The notes under the pieces were generated by a model. It ran no database searches. It was not told where the DNA came from and saw only the letters and a list, made by a program, of their open reading frames with translations. Positions 26,341 to 35,037 of a stretch of 64,000 nucleotides of DNA are shown one piece after another. Source of the DNA: an uncultured Oscillospiraceae bacterium (GTDB lineage: Bacteria; Bacillota; Clostridia; Oscillospirales; Acutalibacteraceae); assembly GCA_900539165.1 (NCBI GenBank), contig UQAZ01000002.1, positions 1 through 64,000 of the forward strand, in the 5' to 3' direction. The translations under genes and the position numbers were made by a program. Positions within the stretch are counted from its first letter, which is position 1; each line of letters opens with the position of its first letter.

Positions 26341-27367
26341 TATCATCACCTACTCTCTGCTTAATATACTCTGCAATAAGGCAAGCGGTTGCCTCAATAT
26401 CATTTACATTAACAACCTCAACAGGCGAATGCATATATTTTTGCGGGATTGAAAGAAGAGAGGTTTTTATTCCGCAACGGCTGACGGAAATAACATCCGC
26501 ATCCGTTCCGGTATGACCGCCTCCCATAATTTCCTCTTGAAAGGCAATTCCTTTTTTAATTGCGACATTCTTCATTGCTCGGCTCATATCGTTACTGAGT
26601 ATCGGAGAAAATCCAATCATAGCGCCTTTACCGATTTCGCCACATTCACTCTTTTTGCAGGACGGGGTATAAGCAAAGGAAACATCAACGCAAATTGCCT
26701 CGTCCACACCGTCAATAAATGAACCTGTTTTTGCACCACGAAGTCCGACCTCCTCCTGAGAGGTAAAGAGAACGGTTATTTTAGCATTAACACCCATTAG
26801 CTTTTCCAAAGCCAAAAGCACGGCACAAACACCTGCTTTGTTGTCGAGCGAATTAGAGCAAATTTGATTATTCATCAACGGAGTAAACACACGCTTAAAT
26901 GTTGCTCTGTCACCGAGCGAAATAAGCTGTTCGGCTTCTTGCTTCGTCATACCTACATCGACTGCAAGGTCATCAAGTGACGGAACATTTTTCTTATCAT
27001 CCTTTGATTGAAGATGAGGAGGCAAAGAGGAAATGACTCCCCTGACCTCTTTTTTGCCCCAAATGCTGACTTCGCTTGCTGTGAGCATTCTGTTATCTAT
27101 TCCGCCGCACTTATCGAGCTTAATAAAGCCGTCGTCGGTAACAGCCTTAACAATCATACCGATTTGGTCAATATGAGCGTCAAGCAGAAAATGTGTTCCC
27201 TCGCCAAAGGTACAGCTTACATTATTAATTGAATCTATTTTTGCTTTGCCGAAAGGAGTAAGCATATCGCTGAGTAAATGCGCAAAATCGCTTTCACATC
27301 CGCTGACGGCAGGTACATCAGTAAGCTTTTTTAACAGCTGTATAATTTCTTTATTATTCAAATTCAT
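26333..27367 (-). CDS. M42 family metallopeptidase (tandem pair, proximal)
   Basis: A 344-residue paralogue of the next gene. Metal-binding motifs are LLDAHIDQIGM, SLDNKAGV and TSQEEVGLRG, plus KYMHSPVEVV near the end. The pair differ clearly, so the duplication is old, and they may form mixed or separate tetrahedral complexes with different specificity. It overlaps murD by 14 nt. Confidence 0.9.
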   Translation of the reverse strand: MNLNNKEIIQLLKKLTDVPAVSGCESDFAHLLSDMLTPFGKAKIDSINNVSCTFGEGTHFLLDAHIDQIGMIVKAVTDDGFIKLDKCGGIDNRMLTASEVSIWGKKEVRGVISSLPPHLQSKDDKKNVPSLDDLAVDVGMTKQEAEQLISLGDRATFKRVFTPLMNNQICSNSLDNKAGVCAVLLALEKLMGVNAKITVLFTSQEEVGLRGAKTGSFIDGVDEAICVDVSFAYTPSCKKSECGEIGKGAMIGFSPILSNDMSRAMKNVAIKKGIAFQEEIMGGGHTGTDADVISVSRCGIKTSLLSIPQKYMHSPVEVVNVNDIEATACLIAEYIKQRVGDDNA

Positions 27368-28781
27368 TCACCAATCTTTTATATTCTCTGCCCCTGTATT
27401 CAAAAGTTTTGAACTGGTCGAAAGCAGGACACGCAGGACAAAGTGTTACTATATCTCTGCTGTGTGCCTTTTCTCGTGCAATACCTACGGCATTTTTTAG
27501 GACATCTGTTTTTATGATTTCCAAGCCCGAGGATTCATAGCCGTCGCTGTTTACTATGCAATCATAAATTTTATCGGCTGTTGCGCCGTTTAGCACGAGC
27601 GTTTTTACATATTTCAAAATGTAAGGCACCATTTCGGTCATATCGTTGCCCTTATCGCTTCCGCCCATGATAACAATGATTTTTCTGCCGAACGCTTTTA
27701 AGCCGCTGATAACTCGGCTGGGTGAGGTTGCGATAGAATCGTTGTAATATCTGACTCCGTCAAGCTCTCTGACAAATTCTATTCTATGCTCAACACCGCC
27801 AAAAGTCTGAGCGACCTTTTTAATATTCTCAACGCTTACGCTGCCCCAAACGGCGGAAATTGCCGTACAGTAATTTGCGACATTATGCATACCCGGAATT
27901 TTAATATCGTCTTTATTCATAACGGTTGTGATTTTTCCGTTTTCTGCAAAGAAAATATCTCCGCTTTGTGTATCAAGATAAGCACCGTTTTCAACAGGAT
28001 GCTCAATCGAAAATTCATAAAGCTTACCTCTGACATCATATCTCATATCGTGATAAACCGTATTTCCGATAGAGTAATCACAATCGGCATTAAGCACAGT
28101 ACGCTGTGAAGAATTTTGATAAATAAGAATATTTCTCTTTGCATCTACATATTCGTCAAGGCTGATATGATGGTCCTGATGGGTGCATTCGATATTTGTA
28201 ACGACTGCAACATCGGGTCTGTTGACCATATTGCCCATAGTCAAAAGTTGAAAAGACGAAAGTTCGACAACCGCTATATCATTTTCGGTTATTTCATCAA
28301 GGCACGGCATTAAAGCCTTACCGATATTACCGCCGAGGATAACTTTATATCCCTGAAGTGCAAGCATTTTTGAAATGAGGGTTGTTGTAGTGGTTTTACC
28401 GTTTGAGCCTGTTACGGCATAGATTTTTGCAGGACAATACTTAAAGAAAACTTCCATTTCGGTTGTAACGGTTTGTCCTCTTCTTATGCACTCGCCAATC
28501 CACGGATTTTGAAACGGCAGAATACCGTGCGAGCGAAAAACAATATCCATTTCGGGTAAAACATCGAGATAACTTTCACCGAGGCAGAGAGTTACGCCCA
28601 AAGCCTCAAGCTCGTCGCAAGCTTCCTTGCCGATATATTCCCTGTCTCTTTTATCACAGGCATAGGTTTCTATTCCGTGCTGAGCCATAAATTTTGCACA
28701 CGGAAGATTTGCAACGCCCATACCGACGAATGCAACCTTTTTGCCTTTAATTTCTTGTATATATTTTTGTGCATATGTCAT
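27354..28781 (-). CDS. murD: UDP-N-acetylmuramoylalanine--D-glutamate ligase
   Basis: A 475-residue Mur ligase that adds D-glutamate to UDP-MurNAc-L-Ala. The three Mur domains are present: an N-terminal Rossmann-like part (FVGMGVANLPC), the ATP-binding core with P-loop GSNGKT (125-130), and the C-terminal domain starting at about RIEFVRELDGVRYYNDS. It lies apart from any dcw division cluster, between a membrane protein and the M42 pair. Confidence 0.95.
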   Translation of the reverse strand: MTYAQKYIQEIKGKKVAFVGMGVANLPCAKFMAQHGIETYACDKRDREYIGKEACDELEALGVTLCLGESYLDVLPEMDIVFRSHGILPFQNPWIGECIRRGQTVTTEMEVFFKYCPAKIYAVTGSNGKTTTTTLISKMLALQGYKVILGGNIGKALMPCLDEITENDIAVVELSSFQLLTMGNMVNRPDVAVVTNIECTHQDHHISLDEYVDAKRNILIYQNSSQRTVLNADCDYSIGNTVYHDMRYDVRGKLYEFSIEHPVENGAYLDTQSGDIFFAENGKITTVMNKDDIKIPGMHNVANYCTAISAVWGSVSVENIKKVAQTFGGVEHRIEFVRELDGVRYYNDSIATSPSRVISGLKAFGRKIIVIMGGSDKGNDMTEMVPYILKYVKTLVLNGATADKIYDCIVNSDGYESSGLEIIKTDVLKNAVGIAREKAHSRDIVTLCPACPAFDQFKTFEYRGREYKRLVNEFE

Positions 28782-28802
28782 AATATCTTCTCCTTTGGCA
28801 GG

Positions 28803-29639
28803 TCAACGAATGTAAAACGAGCCTTTATTAAAATCCTTTAGATTAAAATCTTTCATTTTTTCCTCAAGCTGTTGCTGATAAGGAAGTCTTTGCTCGGCAA
28901 CATACTTTTTATCAACAGGAACTTCGCAACCCATAACATAATTTGCAATCATTTGCTGATGCTTTACGGGTTTATTTCCCAGGAAATAACATTTACCGCT
29001 GTCGGTTTCAACAATCGCATTCGCAAATATAAGTTTTTCTTTTTTGTCTATGGGAGTGATTTCCTTAGAATAGGCGTATGCCGAATCGTCCGCCGTATCC
29101 GTAATGAAGAGAACAACATTTGTGCCTCGTCTGCGAACATTAACAGCCGTTACATCATAAACAGCCGATTGCAAATATGCTATAACATCGTTTTTGTCAA
29201 GATTCTCAACGCATACGATATAAAATGCTTCCTTGCCTTTAACAGCCTTAGCGTTAAACTCAAAGCCGTCAATTTCCACATTGTTGCTGACTGCAAATCC
29301 GTTTGATTTAAGGTCGCTCAAAACAGCATCATAATAAGATTTAACATCCCTCTGTTCTCTTGCCGTAAAATAAGCGCCTGCGTCTTGAAGTTCATACTCT
29401 ATCGCTTCGAGAAGCTTATCGCTTTTTGAATACTTTGAGGTATAGAAAAAGAGAACTGAAAGCGACACCAAAATCAAGGCATAGCCGACATATGCGGCAG
29501 CTATTGCCGCACCGCTTCCCAAATCCTCGGCAATAATCGGCTGTAATCCGATATAAACAAAGAAATATATTCCCGTTATGATGAACAAAGTGTTCATCAG
29601 TTTTTTTAATTTTTTTTGCTTTAATCTGAATTCTCTCAT
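28803..29639 (-). CDS. Uncharacterised two-TM membrane protein
   Basis: A 278-residue protein I do not recognise. A basic N-terminus leads to two transmembrane segments (about 15-36 and 45-67), then a soluble ~210-residue C-terminal domain predicted to be cytoplasmic. It has alternating beta/alpha character and sequences such as EIDGFEFNAKAVKGKEAFYIV, loosely reminiscent of restriction-endonuclease-like or NERD-type cores, though no catalytic triad can be named. It starts 1 nt after the ligA stop, so is surely co-transcribed with ligA and murD. Confidence 0.7.
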   Translation of the reverse strand: MREFRLKQKKLKKLMNTLFIITGIYFFVYIGLQPIIAEDLGSGAAIAAAYVGYALILVSLSVLFFYTSKYSKSDKLLEAIEYELQDAGAYFTAREQRDVKSYYDAVLSDLKSNGFAVSNNVEIDGFEFNAKAVKGKEAFYIVCVENLDKNDVIAYLQSAVYDVTAVNVRRRGTNVVLFITDTADDSAYAYSKEITPIDKKEKLIFANAIVETDSGKCYFLGNKPVKHQQMIANYVMGCEVPVDKKYVAEQRLPYQQQLEEKMKDFNLKDFNKGSFYIR

Positions 29640-29640
29640 A

Positions 29641-31611
29641 TCACTTTATCATTTCGTTAAATTCGTCCTCGTTAATAACAGGTATGCCAAGGCTGTTAGC
29701 CTTATCAAGCTTTGAACCGCTTGCTTCACCTGACAAAACATATGAGGTTTTTTTACTTACGGATGATGAGGTCTTTCCGCCAAAAGATTCGATAATTGCG
29801 GCAGCCTCGCTACGCTTATAATTCGGGAGCGTACCCGTTAATACAAAGGTCATTCCCTCAAAACGATTATCCTTAACAACAGACTTGCTTTGAGTATTAA
29901 CGCCAAAGGATTTAAGGTCGGCGATGAGTTCCCTTGCACTCTCGCTTTGGAAGAAATCAAAAGCGGATTTTGCCATAATATCGCCAAAGCCGTCAATATC
30001 ACATATTGCCTCGAACGATGAATTCATAAGATTATCAATATTCTTAAACTCGTCGCTGAGAAGTTTCGCCGCTTTAGCACCGATATGCCTTATGCCGAAT
30101 GCAAAAATAAGTTTTGACAAATCATTATTCTTGCTGTTTTCCACCGACTCGATAATATTATTTGCGCTTGTCTGCTGAAATCCGTCAAGGGAGGCAATCT
30201 TCTCTTTATCAAGGCGATAAATATCGGTTACGGTTTTAATCATACCCTCGTTTACAAAGGTTTCTATAATACTTGGACCTAAGCCCTCTATGTCCATAGC
30301 GTCACAAGAACAGTAATGAATAAGGTTACGGAGAAGTTGTGCGGGGCATTCGGGATTTATACAACGAATATCGCTCTCGCCCTCTTCTCGCACTACCTTT
30401 TCGTTACAAGACGGACAACGCTCGGGATAAACAAAGTTACCGTCGCTTCTCTTTTCATTAACGCAAAGCACCTCGGGAATAATATCTCCCGCTTTTCTGA
30501 CTGTAACTATATCGCCTATATTTACTCCCTTTTCGTTTATAAAATCCTGATTATGGAGCGTTGCTCTTGATACGGTTGTACCTGCAAGATGTACCGGACT
30601 GAGTACCGCTGTCGGAGTAAGCTTACCCGTTCTGCCGACAGTAATTTCTATATCGAGTATTTCGGTCTGCTTTTCCTCAGGGGGATACTTAAACGCAACA
30701 GCCCACTTTGGAAACTTAGCAGTTGAGCCGAGTTGTTCTCTCTCGGAAAAATCGTCAACCTTAATAACCGCACCGTCTATATCAAACTCAAGTTCTCCAC
30801 GCTTTTCGCCGATTTGAAGTACCTTTTCAAAAGCGGTCTCTATATCGTCAACACGCTCGTAATACGGAATTGTATTAAACCCGAGTTCTTTCAGATAATC
30901 CAAGCTTTCTTTATGCGAAGTGAGTTCCTTGCCCTCAATCTGCTGAATATTGAAAACAAAAATGTCAAGTCCTCTCGTTGCGGCAACCTCGCTGTCCTTT
31001 TGTCTAAGCGAGCCTGCCGCCGCATTACGTGGATTCTTAAACGGTTTTTCGTCGTTGATAAGCTGACGGTCTACCACCCTGTCAAAGCTTTTTTTCGGCA
31101 TATACACTTCGCCTCTTACTTCAATATAAGGCAATGCGTGATTAAGCTTTAACGGAATGTTATGAATAACACGGAGATTGCCCGAAACATCCTCGCCCAC
31201 ATTTCCGTCGCCTCTCGTTGAGCCTCTGAAAAATTCGCCGTTTACATATTCAAGGCTGACAGAAAGTCCGTCGATTTTAGGCTCGACAACATAATGAACA
31301 TCTGATACATTTTCTTTTACCCTGCGGTCAAAGTCGAAAATCTCCTCTTTTGAAAATGCGTCCTGAAGGCTCTCCATACGAACGGTATGCTCAACGCTCG
31401 CAAATGAATTATCAGCCTTACCTCCGACCCTTTTTGTGGGAGAATCGGCAGAATCGAACTCAGGGTATTTCTCCTCGAGACCTTTAAGTTCACGCATCAT
31501 CATATCATACTCGTAGTCCTCAATTTCCGGTGCGTCATCGTTATAATAACGGTCGGAATGATACCTAAGCGTAGCTCTTAAATTTTCGATTTTTTCCTTG
31601 ATGTTTTGCAT
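29641..31611 (-). CDS. ligA: NAD-dependent DNA ligase LigA
   Basis: A 656-residue replicative DNA ligase that seals nicks using NAD. Domain order is complete: Ia (NAD binding, 1-65), adenylation domain with KIDG (Lys112-Gly115), OB fold, the Cys4 zinc finger (CPSC ... CINPEC), helix-hairpin-helix repeats (GLGPSIIETF, FGIRHIGAKAA), and a BRCT domain from about 580. It is the first gene behind a good promoter and the head of the series that runs to addA. Confidence 0.97.
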   Translation of the reverse strand: MQNIKEKIENLRATLRYHSDRYYNDDAPEIEDYEYDMMMRELKGLEEKYPEFDSADSPTKRVGGKADNSFASVEHTVRMESLQDAFSKEEIFDFDRRVKENVSDVHYVVEPKIDGLSVSLEYVNGEFFRGSTRGDGNVGEDVSGNLRVIHNIPLKLNHALPYIEVRGEVYMPKKSFDRVVDRQLINDEKPFKNPRNAAAGSLRQKDSEVAATRGLDIFVFNIQQIEGKELTSHKESLDYLKELGFNTIPYYERVDDIETAFEKVLQIGEKRGELEFDIDGAVIKVDDFSEREQLGSTAKFPKWAVAFKYPPEEKQTEILDIEITVGRTGKLTPTAVLSPVHLAGTTVSRATLHNQDFINEKGVNIGDIVTVRKAGDIIPEVLCVNEKRSDGNFVYPERCPSCNEKVVREEGESDIRCINPECPAQLLRNLIHYCSCDAMDIEGLGPSIIETFVNEGMIKTVTDIYRLDKEKIASLDGFQQTSANNIIESVENSKNNDLSKLIFAFGIRHIGAKAAKLLSDEFKNIDNLMNSSFEAICDIDGFGDIMAKSAFDFFQSESARELIADLKSFGVNTQSKSVVKDNRFEGMTFVLTGTLPNYKRSEAAAIIESFGGKTSSSVSKKTSYVLSGEASGSKLDKANSLGIPVINEDEFNEMIK

Positions 31612-31640
31612 ACAATCACCTTAAAACAATAATTATAATT

Positions 31641-31669
31641 ATTATAACATTATAGTGATATTTTATCAA
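31641..31669 (-). promoter_or_regulatory. Promoter of the ligA-addA gene series
   Basis: TTGATA (31669-31664), 17 nt, TATAAT (31646-31641) on the minus strand. No terminator candidates were noticed between here and addA. Confidence 0.75.
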
Positions 31670-31681
31670 CCTACACGGCAT

Positions 31682-31716
31682 AAAAAAATACCACTTCATT
31701 TCTGAAATGGTATTTT
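31682..31716 (-). terminator. Terminator of the two-gene membrane/secreted operon
   Basis: On the minus strand AAAATACCATTTC - AGAAAT - GAAGTGGTATTTTTTT, with one G-U pair. It isolates this operon from ligA. Confidence 0.85.
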
Positions 31717-31722
31717 GAATTG

Positions 31723-32775
31723 CTAATTAGTTTTTGATTTGAAATTATCGGTATTTTGGTCGTAGTCCATTGCTGTCAAAAGCTCATTGATTTTGCCTTT
31801 TGTATCCTCTTTTGACTGTGCAATAACAACAGTATTTGACACACGGACTATCTCGGAATAATAATCGTTTTCCAAATGATAAGTCTTGCTTGTGTAGTTA
31901 TTATAAAAAGATTCGCCGATGACGGTATTGTATATATGTCTGTCCCAAAACTGGTTGTGAAGTGAGGCAAACAATGATTTTGCACTTTCGGTTGAATCCA
32001 TTTCAACAAACATAAAATCAATATACGGATAAGCACTTGTGCATTTTATGCTGTGTTCAACAGATGAATTTTGAAGTTTCAATTCCTCTGTATTATCTAT
32101 CGAATCGTAACCGTAACTTTGCATAACCTCTGCAACCTGTTCGACGGTATAAGGAGTTTTGCGTCCGGTATTGATAAACATATTACCGAATATCAAAGCC
32201 AGCAGTGCAACACATAAAACAGTAATAATTACAGCACCTTTATTACTGTAAACAAAAAGCCTTTCAAAAAGCGTTGCGTCCTTTGGCACATCGTGCTTTG
32301 TATATCCGTATTCGGCATCTATATGGCGCTCGTATTCGGATACATCTTCTCCCTTTAATCTTTCGACAAGGTAATCTGCAAAATCATATTTTACAGGAGA
32401 AACGAGCATTTTACCGTTTCTACCGTCTTTTGTGACATAATGAAAATAATATCCGAAGGTACCTCTCACAGAGAGCTTTTGTTTAATCCAAGCGTCCTCA
32501 ATCTCGTAATCATTTACAATAACATCCTTAAACGGTGATTTCCTATGAACAAAATAATCGTCATAAATATAGATTTTATTAAACAGCGTTCTGTAAATCG
32601 AAACAACAAAGATTACCGCACAAAAGCAGGCAAGACAGCAAGCCGGTACAAAAGCACCGCTGCCCTGTCTGTGCAATAAATATGCAATTATTCCGAAAAA
32701 TAAGGTTGCAAAAGTTATCGCAATATTATCCTTTACACCGAATGAGATAACATATTTACATTCATTGTTTTTCAT
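31723..32775 (-). CDS. Uncharacterised membrane protein with PH-like domain
   Basis: A 350-residue protein I do not recognise. Two close N-terminal membrane segments (about 15-35 and 40-62) precede a cytoplasmic segment (about 65-140) that looks like the bacterial PH domain type found after paired TM helices (KIYIYDDYFVHRKSPFKDV). A third membrane segment (about 180-198) leads to a C-terminal extracellular domain of about 150 residues. The gene starts 1 nt after its partner's stop and ends at a terminator. Confidence 0.7.
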   Translation of the reverse strand: MKNNECKYVISFGVKDNIAITFATLFFGIIAYLLHRQGSGAFVPACCLACFCAVIFVVSIYRTLFNKIYIYDDYFVHRKSPFKDVIVNDYEIEDAWIKQKLSVRGTFGYYFHYVTKDGRNGKMLVSPVKYDFADYLVERLKGEDVSEYERHIDAEYGYTKHDVPKDATLFERLFVYSNKGAVIITVLCVALLALIFGNMFINTGRKTPYTVEQVAEVMQSYGYDSIDNTEELKLQNSSVEHSIKCTSAYPYIDFMFVEMDSTESAKSLFASLHNQFWDRHIYNTVIGESFYNNYTSKTYHLENDYYSEIVRVSNTVVIAQSKEDTKGKINELLTAMDYDQNTDNFKSKTN

Positions 32776-32776
32776 A

Positions 32777-33613
32777 TTAATCCCCCATCATTGAATTAAA
32801 GATTAAATCGCCTGTTACGGCATCAACGCAGTAGTAATAATGGTCTGCAACAGAATCATTATCAAAATATGTTACGCCGTAATATTTATGTCCGCTTGGG
32901 TTTGGATTATATTGGGTATTAAAGCCGTAATACTGCACGGCTGCACCTTTTAACACCGCTTCTTCAAATGAGAAATTTAAGTCAGGATATAATTCTTTAT
33001 GTTTTTGTAAAGCAATCTTTGTTGCCTTATCTTTAGAAATGAGATAAGATTTATACACGGCGGGATTTTCTATGTCGCTGATACACCAAACCATGTCTTT
33101 ACCGTCATTTCCCTGATAAACAAATCCCAAAAGTGACGGCTCGTTATCTAAATAATATACCTTATACTTACAATCCGAATCGGCGTTTTCTTCGGCTATC
33201 GAATCAATTTTTATATCTTGATATAAAGTAAAATCTATCGGCGAAATATCGGTTAAATCAAAGCTATTACAATAATCGTAAAAATTGTCTCCGCTTATAT
33301 GCTCGGTATTTGTAACAACGCCGTTAAAATCGGGCAAGTCTTTATTATACAAAGTCACCTTATCGTCAACAATTTCTATTCCATCAACGGTATTCGGGTT
33401 CATAGACTGCTTTTCGTCCAAATAAAGAGGCTCGCCGACGGGCAAAGCATTAGGGTTACTTTCAGTCTCTGTGACAGCAACGGTATCGGAGATATTATTT
33501 TCATTTGCGCTTTTCTTACCGTTAATTGACTTTACGGCAAATCCGACCGTTATGCAAAGGCAAATTACTATTATGACAGATATTATAATCGTTATAACTT
33601 TTGAGCGTTTCAC
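32777..33613 (-). CDS. Signal-anchored extracellular protein with PepSY-like C-terminus
   Basis: A 278-residue protein starting at GTG 33613 (behind CGGAGGTC). One N-terminal membrane anchor (about 6-28) is followed by a low-complexity linker (30-60) and an extracellular domain. The C-terminus YYCVDAVTGDLIFNS resembles the end of PepSY domains, which often inhibit proteases or sense envelope state; this match is by eye only. It is first of a two-gene operon with its own promoter. Confidence 0.65.
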   Translation of the reverse strand: MKRSKVITIIISVIIVICLCITVGFAVKSINGKKSANENNISDTVAVTETESNPNALPVGEPLYLDEKQSMNPNTVDGIEIVDDKVTLYNKDLPDFNGVVTNTEHISGDNFYDYCNSFDLTDISPIDFTLYQDIKIDSIAEENADSDCKYKVYYLDNEPSLLGFVYQGNDGKDMVWCISDIENPAVYKSYLISKDKATKIALQKHKELYPDLNFSFEEAVLKGAAVQYYGFNTQYNPNPSGHKYYGVTYFDNDSVADHYYYCVDAVTGDLIFNSMMGD

Positions 33614-33645
33614 AAAAAGACCTCCGTTAAAATTATTTCAACTTC

Positions 33646-33674
33646 ATCATAACATAACGGTAATATTTAATCAA
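33646..33674 (-). promoter_or_regulatory. Promoter of the two-gene membrane/secreted operon
   Basis: TTGATT (33674-33669), 17 nt, TATGAT (33651-33646), located just past the tyrS terminator. Confidence 0.72.
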
Positions 33675-33679
33675 CAACT

Positions 33680-33707
33680 AAAAAAGAGAGGCTCAAATGA
33701 ACCTCTC
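33680..33707 (-). terminator. Terminator after tyrS
   Basis: Minus-strand GAGAGG - 10 nt - CCTCTC followed by TTTTTT. It marks the end of the transcription series that contains recN and tyrS. Confidence 0.88.
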
Positions 33708-33722
33708 AACAGAAAACATAAA

Positions 33723-34946
33723 TTATGCAAGGGTGAATTTATGGAATACCTTTTTGCCTTTCTTAACGATAACGCTGTCTTTAAGCTCATCGGCTGAAAC
33801 AGATGTGAAAACATCGCTGATTTTTTCATCATTAACGCTGATACCGCCCTGCTGAATAAGGCGTCTGCCCTCGCCGTTTGACTTAATCATACCTGCCTTA
33901 ATCATAAGTGAAAGGACTGTAATTTTACCGTCCTCAAGGTCTGATTGCTCTACCTCTGTGGTAGGCATATTACTATCGTCTGCGCCGCCTGCGAAAAGAG
34001 CCTTTGCGGCAGCCTGAGCCTTGTCAGCCTCTTCCTTACCGTGAACAAGTTCGGTAAGAGAATAAGCAAGTGCTTCCTTAGCCTTATTAAGTTCTGCGCC
34101 CTCAAGCTTAGCGTACTCGTTAATCTCACTCATAGGAATAAAGGTAAGAAGTTTCATACATTTAATAACATCGCCGTCATCGACATTACGCCAATACTGA
34201 TAGAACTCGTAAGGGGTTGTCTTTTCTGCATCAAGCCATACAGCACCCTTTTGGGTTTTACCCATTTTCTTACCCTCTGTATTGGTAAGAAGAGTGATTG
34301 TCATAGCGTTTGCTTCCTTACCGAGTTTACGGCGAATAAGTTCCATACCGCCTATCATATTGCTCCACTGGTCATCGCCGCCGAACTGCAAATTACAGCC
34401 GTACTTTTGGTAGAGTGAATAGAAGTCGTAAGACTGCATAATCATATAGTTAAATTCAAGGAATGAAAGTCCCTTTTCCATTCTCTGCTTATAACATTCT
34501 GCTGTAAGCATTCTGTTTACGCTAAAACAAGCGCCGACTTCACGAAGCACCTCGACATAGTTAAGGTCAAGAAGCCAATCGGCATTATTAACCATCATAG
34601 CCTTGCCCTCACCAAAGTCGATAAATCTCGACATCTGCTTTTTGAAGCATTCGCAGTTATGGTCAATCATTTCTTTAGTCATCATTTGGCGCATATCTGT
34701 TCTGCCCGACGGGTCACCTATCATTGCAGTACCGCCGCCGATAAGAGCGATAGGCTTATTGCCAGCCTCCTGAAGTCTTTTCATAAGAGTAAGCGCCATA
34801 AAGTGTCCTACATGCAGAGAATCGGCAGTAGGGTCAAAGCCGATATAAAACACAGCCTTACCGTTATTAACCATTTCTCTGATATGTTCCTCATCTGTTA
34901 CCTGAGCGATTAATCCACGCTCAACGAGTTCTTCGTAAACTCCCAT
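33723..34946 (-). CDS. tyrS: Tyrosyl-tRNA synthetase
   Basis: A 407-residue class I aminoacyl-tRNA synthetase. The HIGH motif is HVGH (45-48) in DPTADSLHVGH, and KMSKS reads KMGKT at about residue 232. A C-terminal S4 RNA-binding domain follows (GRRLIQQGGISVND). This is the TyrS1 type. The 90-nt gap to recN contains neither a T-box nor a convincing promoter, so it may be read from the recN transcript. RBS is GGAGGAAAT. Confidence 0.95.
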   Translation of the reverse strand: MGVYEELVERGLIAQVTDEEHIREMVNNGKAVFYIGFDPTADSLHVGHFMALTLMKRLQEAGNKPIALIGGGTAMIGDPSGRTDMRQMMTKEMIDHNCECFKKQMSRFIDFGEGKAMMVNNADWLLDLNYVEVLREVGACFSVNRMLTAECYKQRMEKGLSFLEFNYMIMQSYDFYSLYQKYGCNLQFGGDDQWSNMIGGMELIRRKLGKEANAMTITLLTNTEGKKMGKTQKGAVWLDAEKTTPYEFYQYWRNVDDGDVIKCMKLLTFIPMSEINEYAKLEGAELNKAKEALAYSLTELVHGKEEADKAQAAAKALFAGGADDSNMPTTEVEQSDLEDGKITVLSLMIKAGMIKSNGEGRRLIQQGGISVNDEKISDVFTSVSADELKDSVIVKKGKKVFHKFTLA

Positions 34947-35037
34947 TATTATTTCCTCCGTCTATGTAAATGTAATTGTAATTAATCTTTAATACTCGAC
35001 TAATCAACAAGTACCGTTTTTCACTTTTTGTTCTACA

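Noticed and set aside
34947..35037. T-box leader before tyrS
   Set aside because: The 90-nt gap is too short, and no T-box sequence or specifier hairpin is visible.
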